46,811 nucleotides of DNA from an uncultured Clostridia bacterium. Lineage in GTDB: Bacteria; Bacillota; Clostridia; Christensenellales; UBA3700. A program made the translations under genes and the position numbers. This document shows positions 16,222 through 22,878 of the stretch, piece after piece. The DNA is taken from assembly GCA_937880755.1 (NCBI GenBank), contig CALGRX010000007.1:1-46811 (forward strand), in the 5' to 3' direction. Below the pieces are notes generated by a model. It had not been told where the DNA came from and ran no database searches. It worked only from the letters and a program-made list of their open reading frames with translations. How positions within the stretch are numbered: the first letter of the stretch is position 1; each line of letters begins with the position of its first letter.

Positions 16222-18085
16222 TTTTCTTCCTCCTCACTATCGCAAGTCCCAGCAAACCGAGTGCGCCTATCGCTCCTACGGCGTATTTGACTATTATCGC
16301 TCCCGACAAAGACAATGCTTGCTCGGTGACTTCTTGCGCCAAATCTTTGTACTCGACAAAGGCTTCTCTCACTTGGTTGAGATACTGCACGTCTACGTTT
16401 TCCTCAATATCTCCCTCGGCTAAATACGTCAAACATCTCTCCAATTCTCTATACTTTACCACGTCCTTCAAGGAAAATCCTTCAAGGTCGACGTCCTTCA
16501 TCATTTGGTCAAAAACTTCCGCATCGAAGCCGGTGCGCACCGTCTTTGTCAAAATCTTTTCTTTGTAGTTGGCACTTTCGGCAAGCTTGACCCTAACTTC
16601 ATAGTCTTGCATAGGTCTACCTTCCAGCTCGTTGCTTTGCTGCCAAGTCTCTCCGTCTATACTAAAGGCAACTTGTATATCGCCAAAGTCGGTCTCTATG
16701 ACGATAATCTTTTTGTCGTATAAACGAACGTCGAAGTCGTCTATCGCATACACCGCCTTGTCGATATCAATATACGCCTTGGTATCGTCCACCACGAAGT
16801 CGTAATTTTCCACGTCATCGCCCTCGAATATGCAAGTTAGCAAATATTTGCCCGCATTGAGTGGCAAGTCGGTCTTGCCGTTGTACTTTACGGTGACGCT
16901 CACGTCGTCGCCACTCACCACGCCCGTCATCACTGCCTCGGCGCCATGGACGTTGCCGTCGTATACGACTTGATTGTCCACCGTCCAATTTACGTCCACT
17001 CTCTTTTTAAGTATGGTCACTGTCTTGGTATTGACGATGTAATAATTAGGATTATCGCAAGTCATAGACAGTTGGTATTCTCCGACGGTTGTCATATCTT
17101 TGACTTGAAGTCCTTCTTTTTTGATAATTAAAGTCGTATTTGCGCTGTCGTATGCATTAGTAGCGGTATTATACTTCCACTCGGATTTTATTTTTGCCTC
17201 AGGCGTTCTATCGGTTCCGTCGTAAATAATCTCGTCATCCAAAACGTAGTCTACGTCAAGCGGTGCGGAGGTTATCGTAAATTCTCCGTCATATCTTTCT
17301 ACGTCATTGATATAGTTGTCATTGTCAAAACTAATCTCGACCCTATACCTTCCCGCGTCGATAGGTCTTACGTCTTCACCCAATCCTATTTCACTGCCGT
17401 TAATCAATATCCGATAGAACTTAAAACTAAACATTGACTCAATGTCATCCGGAGCGCTGGAGGCATCCTTTATTTTAGGCACATGCCTATAAACCGAACC
17501 ACTATATACCATATCTGGCAAGCTATCACTAGAAAAGGCGATAGGCAATTTGTCTATCTTAAATTCTTGACTAGAATTTTCTTCGGCTACGTAATACTCC
17601 TCACTCGTTATTGTAATTTTGACGGTATATGTACCTGCCTTGCAAGGGGGCGTTGCATTAGCTAAAGTGCTGTGCCCCTTAAGTTCGATGCGGTCAAACA
17701 CCATTTTGAATCCCATATCATCGCCGTTACTATCCTCAAATGTAAGTGTGTACGGCACTATAACGTCAGAATGGGGATCATCCCACTTTACGGCATACAC
17801 GTACCACTGGTCTCTCCCCACCCCTCTATAAACTACGCTATTGTTGTCGTCTATTATGTGCTCTATCATAGTATTACCCAATGTACTTACTTCTTGAGCC
17901 ATAAAAATCGGTTTCAACTCGGTGGTTGGCGTCGCAGTATTGACGACTTGGACGTCGGATTGCATTTCGGTTGCGTTTTGTCCATCGTCCGTTGCCCCAT
18001 TGCCCAAACAAAGAACGGCGGCGCCTACCAGTGCAACTGCCGTCAACAATATCGTTATCAAGATTTTTGTCCCAACTTTTATCAT
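16211..18085 (-). CDS. secreted MBG/YDG-type beta-domain surface protein with C-terminal TM
   Basis: A 624-residue protein. A signal segment (7-28) is followed by four or five Ig-like modules carrying the MBG/YDG signatures: FSSDSLPDMVYSG, VDYVLDDEIIYDGT, VNWTVDNQVVYDGN, each with a later 'DAGRYRVEISF' or 'LNAGKYLLTCIF' strand. A helical stretch (about 520-590) and a C-terminal TM helix (about 597-617) with the tail RRKKNEI follow. Such domains are usually adhesive or spacer modules. The ATG lies six bases after a TATAAT of a perfect promoter and has no ribosome binding site, so the mRNA is predicted to be leaderless. Confidence 0.8.
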   Translation of the reverse strand: MIKVGTKILITILLTAVALVGAAVLCLGNGATDDGQNATEMQSDVQVVNTATPTTELKPIFMAQEVSTLGNTMIEHIIDDNNSVVYRGVGRDQWYVYAVKWDDPHSDVIVPYTLTFEDSNGDDMGFKMVFDRIELKGHSTLANATPPCKAGTYTVKITITSEEYYVAEENSSQEFKIDKLPIAFSSDSLPDMVYSGSVYRHVPKIKDASSAPDDIESMFSFKFYRILINGSEIGLGEDVRPIDAGRYRVEISFDNDNYINDVERYDGEFTITSAPLDVDYVLDDEIIYDGTDRTPEAKIKSEWKYNTATNAYDSANTTLIIKKEGLQVKDMTTVGEYQLSMTCDNPNYYIVNTKTVTILKKRVDVNWTVDNQVVYDGNVHGAEAVMTGVVSGDDVSVTVKYNGKTDLPLNAGKYLLTCIFEGDDVENYDFVVDDTKAYIDIDKAVYAIDDFDVRLYDKKIIVIETDFGDIQVAFSIDGETWQQSNELEGRPMQDYEVRVKLAESANYKEKILTKTVRTGFDAEVFDQMMKDVDLEGFSLKDVVKYRELERCLTYLAEGDIEENVDVQYLNQVREAFVEYKDLAQEVTEQALSLSGAIIVKYAVGAIGALGLLGLAIVRRKKNEI

Positions 18086-18091
18086 AGGTCT

Positions 18092-18120
18092 ATTATATAT
18101 ATTATTTGTACGCGTGTCAA
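18092..18120 (-). promoter_or_regulatory. consensus promoter placing the transcript start at the ATG (leaderless)
   Basis: TTGACA (18115-18120), 17 bp, TATAAT (18092-18097). Seven bases downstream of the -10 is the A of the start codon at 18085. The remaining 18121-18228 holds no clear element other than a short stem around 18224-18239. Confidence 0.8.
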
Positions 18121-18228
18121 GGTCAACGTGTCTTGGCTACGTCAAGTTTTTGCGCGTAATTCTTTGCGCTTTGTACGAGTTTGATTTTTCTTTTACCAAA
18201 ACTTGCCTATTCTTCGCTAAACGTGTGG

Positions 18229-19185
18229 TCAATACACGCAGTTGACGACTTTGCCTTCCAAAAATTTCCTAACGTTGTCGCAAGCAATACTTAAGCATCT
18301 CTTCCTTGCGCTCACGCTTGCCCAAGCTATGTGTGGAGTTATTATTGCCTTAGCGTGATTTAGCAATCTATTATCTTTTGACGGTGGCTCGCTTGCAGAA
18401 ACGTCGGCGCAATAACCCGTCAACTTTCCGCTATCGAGCGAGTCCGCAACGGCGTCCTCGTCCACCAAGCCGCCCCTCGCGGTATTGATTACGATTGCGC
18501 CCTTTTTCATCTTAGACAAAGTATACTCGTTTATCATCTTTGCGTTATCGGCGTTTAGCGGACAATGCAGACTTATCACGTCACAGTTGCCTATTATCCA
18601 ATCGAGATCCCTATACTCGGCGTTGTCGTCCACCTTACCTTTGCGATTGTAGCCGTAGACCTTCATACCGAGTGCTCTCGCTATCTTGGCAACGCAAGTG
18701 GCAATAGAGCCGTAGCCCACCAAGCCGATACTCTTGCCGTCGAGTTCCTCTATGCTCTGCACCGTATAGCAAAAGTCGGGACAAACCGCCCAATCGCCGT
18801 CTTTGACCGACCTATCGTGTTTACCCACGCCCATACACGCTTCCAACAACAGAGCAATCGTCAACTGCGCCACCGAAGCCGACGAATAGGCGGGCACGTT
18901 GCATACGAGGATATTGCGACTTTTGGCATACTCCACGTCAACCACGTCGTACCCCGTAGACAACAGACCGATATACTTTAGATTATCTAATTTCTCCAAC
19001 AAACTTCGGTCAAGTCTCACCTTGTTATTGAGAATAATATCGGCATCTTTTGCCCTTTCCAACGCCTCACTTCTACTACTGCGGGGATAGACGGTCACTT
19101 CTCCCAATTCTTCCAATTCTTCCCAGCTCAAGTCACCGGGGTTGACGGCGTTGCCGTCCAAAACGACTATCTTTGTTTTTTTCAT
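18229..19185 (-). CDS. D-isomer 2-hydroxyacid dehydrogenase (glycerate/phosphoglycerate dehydrogenase-like)
   Basis: A 318-residue NAD-dependent oxidoreductase. The split catalytic domain surrounds a Rossmann domain with GLVGYGSIATCVAKIARALG (GxGxxA-type loop, about 155-175). Catalytic Arg is in NTARGGLVDEDAV, and the catalytic His in TPHIAWAS; the Glu between them lies in the ADVSASEPP segment. Among the family the phrase LLSTGYDVVDVEYAKSRNI is typical of glycerate dehydrogenase. The exact substrate is unresolved. Ribosome binding site GAGGAA; 36 bases downstream of the rsmF-like gene, separated by a copy of the dispersed palindrome. Confidence 0.88.
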   Translation of the reverse strand: MKKTKIVVLDGNAVNPGDLSWEELEELGEVTVYPRSSRSEALERAKDADIILNNKVRLDRSLLEKLDNLKYIGLLSTGYDVVDVEYAKSRNILVCNVPAYSSASVAQLTIALLLEACMGVGKHDRSVKDGDWAVCPDFCYTVQSIEELDGKSIGLVGYGSIATCVAKIARALGMKVYGYNRKGKVDDNAEYRDLDWIIGNCDVISLHCPLNADNAKMINEYTLSKMKKGAIVINTARGGLVDEDAVADSLDSGKLTGYCADVSASEPPSKDNRLLNHAKAIITPHIAWASVSARKRCLSIACDNVRKFLEGKVVNCVY

Positions 19186-19198
19186 ATCAATTCCTCAT

Positions 19199-19225
19199 TT
19201 TTGCCCATACGTATCGACTTTTTAG
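19199..19225. repeat. dispersed palindromic element, copy 5 (intercistronic)
   Basis: GCCCATACGTATCGAC (19203-19218) between T-tracts, 20-40 bases before the hydroxyacid dehydrogenase start and abutting the stop codon of the upstream gene. Confidence 0.65.
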
Positions 19226-20598
19226 CATTTTAAGTCCTTTCTCAGACCCTTTGGATAATGATTTTTGGCTTGCAATCCGTCACCCTTACACCAACCGCAA
19301 GGATAGCCGTCCACACACACTAATCCCCACCCTCTAAAGTCGCATTGGAGAGTCTGTCCTACATAGTACTCTTCCGCCTTGCCGTCATTCGCAGTAGTAT
19401 CTAATACTCTCTTGGCATCGTTTGCTCGCAAGTGCATAGCGAGAGAATGTGACGGCTCGAATCTATCCTTTTTGACTTCTCCAAGATGCAGTCCGCATCT
19501 CAATATCCTCACGCCCTTTAGATTAGGCGCAGGGTGTGGAAGATAGTATAGATTATCTCCAAAAACCACGTTAGGCGAGAGCGTTACGTTGAGATTTTCC
19601 CTTTGCCACTTGTCGAAAATCTTAATCATAGCAGCGGGCACTTTAAAGGGCTTTTCACTCACTGCGTTTTCGCCCTCACCCTCTTTTTGCATTACGCAGA
19701 AGAAGTGCCCCTCACCCCTATATCTGTGAGGAAAAATTCTTTGAGCCATAGCTATGCTACTCAGTCCTTTTTCGGTATTGCAGACCGTGCAATCGTCAAA
19801 TCTCACGCAAGGCTCTACGATAGACATATCGCCGTGCCTATCCAAAAATCTCTCTATAGCCCTTTCGTTTTCTTCCACTTCGAAGGTGCAAGTGGAATAT
19901 ATCATCTTGCCACCCTTTTTGAGCATCTTGTAGGCGCTATCAAGAATGAGGGCTTGTCTTTGCGCGCATATAATAGGGCTCTGTTCGTTCCATTCTGTGA
20001 TGGATTGAGGGTTTTTCCTAAACATACCTTCGCCCGAGCAAGGAGCGTCAACTACTATCTTATCAAAAAATTCTTGCCACCTATCTTGCAACTCGTCTGG
20101 AGAATTGTTGGTGACGATTGTTCTCGCTATGCCCATTCTCTCAATATTTTGCGAGAGAATTTTGGCTCTTGACGGCACTATTTCGTTGGCAACCAATAGC
20201 CCCGCATCACCCAGCTTACACGCAATATGCGTAGCCTTGCCCCCGGGTGCGGAACATAGGTCGAGCACAACGTCGCCCTCTTGCACGCCGAGTGCTTCGA
20301 CCACACTCATTGCGCTCGCCTCTTGTATATAATACAATCCCGCCTCGTGATATGGGTGTTTTCCTGGTCTTATCTGACCGTTATAATAATATCCGCTGTC
20401 GCACCAATCTATCGTTTGCAAATTTCCGTCTAATAGCTCCACCGCTCTTTTAGGCGAAAGCTTGAGGGTGTTGACTCTCAAGGATTGACTAGGCTCATCG
20501 TCAAAACTTTTTTCGAACGAAAGATATTGCTCGCCTAGCAGCAATTTCATATTAGCCAAAAATCGGCTTGGCAAGTTGTCGTGGTATTTATTTTCCAT
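19222..20598 (-). CDS. RsmF-like 16S rRNA (cytosine-5) methyltransferase
   Basis: SAM-dependent m5C methyltransferase of the NOL1/NOP2/Sun family. From the ATG at 20598 it is 458 residues long. Motif I is LDLCSAPGGKATHIA; motif IV is DAPCSGEGMFRKNP with its cysteine; motif VI is YSTCTFEVEENE with the catalytic cysteine. The C-terminal part (about 300-458) matches the RsmF/YebU extension with PUA-like domain (GLHLGEVKKDRFEPSHSLAM). The alternative TTG start at 20670 has no ribosome binding site and precedes the promoter, so it is rejected. The chosen ATG is six bases from an extended -10 (TGCTATAAT), again predicting a leaderless mRNA. Confidence 0.9.
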   Translation of the reverse strand: MENKYHDNLPSRFLANMKLLLGEQYLSFEKSFDDEPSQSLRVNTLKLSPKRAVELLDGNLQTIDWCDSGYYYNGQIRPGKHPYHEAGLYYIQEASAMSVVEALGVQEGDVVLDLCSAPGGKATHIACKLGDAGLLVANEIVPSRAKILSQNIERMGIARTIVTNNSPDELQDRWQEFFDKIVVDAPCSGEGMFRKNPQSITEWNEQSPIICAQRQALILDSAYKMLKKGGKMIYSTCTFEVEENERAIERFLDRHGDMSIVEPCVRFDDCTVCNTEKGLSSIAMAQRIFPHRYRGEGHFFCVMQKEGEGENAVSEKPFKVPAAMIKIFDKWQRENLNVTLSPNVVFGDNLYYLPHPAPNLKGVRILRCGLHLGEVKKDRFEPSHSLAMHLRANDAKRVLDTTANDGKAEEYYVGQTLQCDFRGWGLVCVDGYPCGWCKGDGLQAKNHYPKGLRKDLKC

Positions 20599-20604
20599 AC
20601 CGAT

Positions 20605-20613
20605 ATTATAGCA
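20605..20613 (-). promoter_or_regulatory. extended -10 promoter of the rsmF-like gene (leaderless)
   Basis: TGCTATAAT on the minus strand, with only a weak -35 at the right distance. The predicted start point falls on the A of ATG at 20598. The 150 bases beyond, up to the gerQ terminator, hold nothing else recognisable. Confidence 0.6.
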
Positions 20614-20761
20614 TAACAAATTGTCAAACAAAATAGTTGCCACGGCTTTTTTGCAAATATTTTGCGACAATGACTTATCGTTCGCATAGCAAGTAATTCT
20701 CCTGTGCTAATATTTATTGATTGACTATCAATTGAGTTTGCAAATTCTCCTTGCCTCTGGC

Positions 20762-20797
20762 AAAAAAATACCGTGCAAAGCACTTGACCTTGCACGG
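20762..20797 (-). terminator. terminator of the cwlJ-gerQ unit
   Basis: CCGTGCAA/TTGCACGG with an 11-base loop, followed by TATTTTTTT on the minus strand. Confidence 0.85.
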
Positions 20798-20814
20798 CGC
20801 CATTTGATATTTGC

Positions 20815-21183
20815 TTATCTAAATCTTGGCATTCTCATTCTTTGGTTAGAAGAACTCGAGCTTGCCGTCCTTACGTTTTGCGACGACACGGTATTGGTTT
20901 CCCCCACGCTCTCGCCCCTATTCTGGTCTACGAAAGTGACGAACTTGACGTTGAAAATATCGCAAACTATGTACGCGTCAATGCTGGCTTGATACAGTAC
21001 CAAAGTTTTGGAGCCGACGGAATATAGAATTCCGCTCTTGGTCGTCAAAATGTTGGTTCCTACCAAAAATTCCACGATGACGTAACTGCCAGTATTCATT
21101 GACAGCACTTCTTGAAAAGAACCGCGATAGATTTCGTTGGTCAAATCGCTATCGGGCACTTGCACTTGATTGTTGTTCGGCAT
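20815..21183 (-). CDS. gerQ: GerQ-like spore coat/germination protein
   Basis: A 122-residue soluble protein. The core (about 18-90) resembles the GerQ domain: a helix ending FQEVLSMNTG, then strands YVIVEFL...KSGILYSVGSKTLVLYQ...AYIVCDIFNVKFVTFVD, echoing the ILRLNxGK...G.I..AG.DH.I..D......YLL...DYVTF pattern. The tail is Ser/Arg-rich. In Bacillus GerQ is needed for CwlJ placement or activity in the coat, and here the gene follows a cwlJ-like gene with only 13 bases between, the main support for the call. Similarity by eye is moderate. Ribosome binding site AAGGAG. Confidence 0.62.
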   Translation of the reverse strand: MPNNNQVQVPDSDLTNEIYRGSFQEVLSMNTGSYVIVEFLVGTNILTTKSGILYSVGSKTLVLYQASIDAYIVCDIFNVKFVTFVDQNRGESVGETNTVSSQNVRTASSSSSNQRMRMPRFR

Positions 21184-21196
21184 AATATATCTCCTT

Positions 21197-21625
21197 TTAA
21201 GTTAAATAATAAGATTCGGTAGGAAGATAGAAACAATGGTCTCCTATTCTTATTCCAAAGACGCCGTTTTGATTAGGAAAGTTGTCCCTACACGACGGCA
21301 TATAGGGATTAAAATACCACAAAGCTTCCGACACGATCGGCAGTTTACCACCGCCCAGCGCCCACTCGGCTATATCATAATGTATCTGCTCCGGACGCAT
21401 ATTATATATATTTTGAGGGTTGTATCTACCACCTATAGTCTCTCTTGCGCAATCGAATTGTACGGGTGCAAAAATCACGTCTTCGAGAGTATTTTGTCTA
21501 CCGTATTCTCCACGCGTTTCTTCCAATCTATTAACTATTACCGTAGCCACGGCTCTCATTCCGTCCTCGCCTTCACCGCCTGCTTCGCATTGCAGTATTC
21601 TTGCCAAAAGTTCCACGTCGTCCAT
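21197..21625 (-). CDS. cwlJ: CwlJ/SleB-type spore-cortex lytic hydrolase
   Basis: A 142-residue Hydrolase_2 (SleB/CwlJ) catalytic domain without signal peptide or peptidoglycan-binding domain, as in CwlJ. LLARILQCEAGGEG carries the catalytic Glu (E14), followed by AVATVIVNRLEETRG, FAPVQFDCA, the variable middle, and SEALWYFNP and the C-terminal GDHCFYLP. It degrades muramic-lactam cortex during germination. CwlJ proteins are placed in the coat and depend on GerQ, here the next gene. GAGGTGA ribosome binding site. A sigma-K/E-like -10 lies just upstream. Confidence 0.88.
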   Translation of the reverse strand: MDDVELLARILQCEAGGEGEDGMRAVATVIVNRLEETRGEYGRQNTLEDVIFAPVQFDCARETIGGRYNPQNIYNMRPEQIHYDIAEWALGGGKLPIVSEALWYFNPYMPSCRDNFPNQNGVFGIRIGDHCFYLPTESYYLT

Positions 21626-21641
21626 ATTTCACCTCTTTTTC

Positions 21642-21668
21642 ACTCTATGCGCACGCTTTACAATTCGT
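21642..21668 (-). promoter_or_regulatory. possible mother-cell (sigma-K-like) promoter of cwlJ
   Basis: On the minus strand AC (667-668 of 21.6 kb), 17 bp, then CATAGAGT (21642-21649), compared with the sigma-K pattern AC-N16/17-CATANNNTA. No sigma-A boxes are apparent between the upstream terminator and cwlJ. Confidence 0.3.
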
Positions 21669-21671
21669 TAC

Positions 21672-21707
21672 AAAAAAATCGCCATACGTTATCGTATGGC
21701 GATTTTT
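21672..21707. terminator. bidirectional terminator-type hairpin after the sulfatase maturase gene
   Basis: AAAAATCGCCATACG/CGTATGGCGATTTTT, a perfect 15-bp stem with a four-base loop and U-runs on both strands. It separates the maturase from cwlJ. Confidence 0.9.
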
Positions 21708-21728
21708 GTTGACACGTATTGATTTTTT
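21704..21728. repeat. dispersed palindromic element, copy 6 (intercistronic)
   Basis: TTGACACGTATTGATTTTTT beginning 21709; arms TTGA/TTGA remain partly complementary. It directly abuts the terminator hairpin and the maturase stop codon. Confidence 0.55.
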
Positions 21729-22815
21729 ACTTCTTTTCCCCTGCGAACACTCTAAACAGAGGCAAGCACGCACCGAAGAATTTTTGATAAGCCTCGCAAT
21801 AATCTCTATCCTCTCGACTTCGTTTGCAACCGCCTGCACGACAAATTCCGTACAGTTTGCACTTCTTGCACTTGTCGGGTACGCTAAACGATTGTCTTAT
21901 AAATTCTATCGCTTTGTCGCTATGCGCAAGCTTATCAAAGTCGCTGTCGTTGATATTGCCCAGTAGCCATTCGTCCAAGCAGTAGAAGTCACACGGATAG
22001 ACGTTGCCGTTGCCCTCGACTACGAATTGATGCGAGCAATGACCGCACACTCCGCATTGTTCTACGGGGTTGCCCAGATACATATGCACCATATTGTCTA
22101 GCAGTCTTACGCTGGTATAGTCGTTCCTTACGTAGTCTTTGACGTATAGGTTAAATAGCCTTATAAGGAAATTGCCGTACTGCTCCACCGTCATATACAA
22201 TTCGCTCTCGCTCTTGTCTCCGAAAGGTCTGAGACAAGGTATAAATTGCAAATACTTGTATCCCTGCCCCGTGAGGTAACGATACACCTCTTCCACGTGG
22301 TCGGCAGTCCAACCCGTGGTAACTATCAAGATATTAAAGTCTACGCCCTTACTTTGCAAAATTTCAATGGCGCTTTTGACCTTAGGAAAGGTATAGTTGA
22401 GATTGATATCCAATCTATATCTATTGGCGCTTTGGTCGCCGTCAAGGCTCACGCCAAGCAAAAAACCGTTGCGAGCAAAAAACTCCGCCCACTCTTCGTC
22501 GATGAGCGTTGCGTTGGTCTGCAAACTATAATATATCTTACTGCCACGCTTGTTTAGCTCTTTCACTTTGTCCACAAAGTAGGCAAACCACTCTTTTCCT
22601 GCAAACAACGGTTCTCCGCCTTGGAAGGCAAAGTAAATACTACCGCCGTCTGCAAAGTCAAGCGCTTTTGCGATAACGTTGTCGGTCGTCTCGGTATTCA
22701 TTTTGCCGTAGCTAAAGCTCTCTCTCGAGCCTGCAAGCGAGTGATAGAAACAGTACTTGCATCTAAGGTTACACATACTCGAGGCGGGCTTGAGCATTAT
22801 TGACAAATCGGGCAT
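21727..22815 (-). CDS. anaerobic sulfatase-maturating enzyme (radical SAM, anSME)
   Basis: A 362-residue cytosolic radical-SAM/SPASM enzyme that oxidises the sulfatase-signature Cys or Ser to formylglycine without oxygen. The radical-SAM cluster motif is CNLRCKYC (C15, C19, C22). The SPASM region (about 265-345) has CGVCGHC, CDFYC, CKKCKLYGIC and GGCKR. Start LSIMLKPASSMCNL is family-typical, and GGEPLF follows the SAM-binding motif. It is immediately downstream of a sulfatase with CSPAR, its obvious client, behind a hairpin/U-run at 22831-22861. Ribosome binding site GGAGG. Confidence 0.93.
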   Translation of the reverse strand: MPDLSIMLKPASSMCNLRCKYCFYHSLAGSRESFSYGKMNTETTDNVIAKALDFADGGSIYFAFQGGEPLFAGKEWFAYFVDKVKELNKRGSKIYYSLQTNATLIDEEWAEFFARNGFLLGVSLDGDQSANRYRLDINLNYTFPKVKSAIEILQSKGVDFNILIVTTGWTADHVEEVYRYLTGQGYKYLQFIPCLRPFGDKSESELYMTVEQYGNFLIRLFNLYVKDYVRNDYTSVRLLDNMVHMYLGNPVEQCGVCGHCSHQFVVEGNGNVYPCDFYCLDEWLLGNINDSDFDKLAHSDKAIEFIRQSFSVPDKCKKCKLYGICRAGGCKRSREDRDYCEAYQKFFGACLPLFRVFAGEKK

Positions 22816-22830
22816 AATTCCTCCGTTTGC

Positions 22831-22861
22831 AAAAAACGCATTCGTCTTGACGACGAATGCG
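22831..22861 (-). terminator. terminator between the sulfatase and maturase genes
   Basis: CGCATTCGTC/GACGAATGCG, a perfect 10-bp stem followed by U6 on the minus strand. No separate promoter for the maturase is evident, so read-through would give a low maturase:sulfatase ratio. Confidence 0.8.
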
Positions 22862-22878
22862 CCCTATGTCATTTGAGA

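Noticed and set aside
20599..20670. TTG start extending the rsmF-like protein by 24 residues
   Set aside because: It lies upstream of the extended -10 element and has no ribosome binding site.
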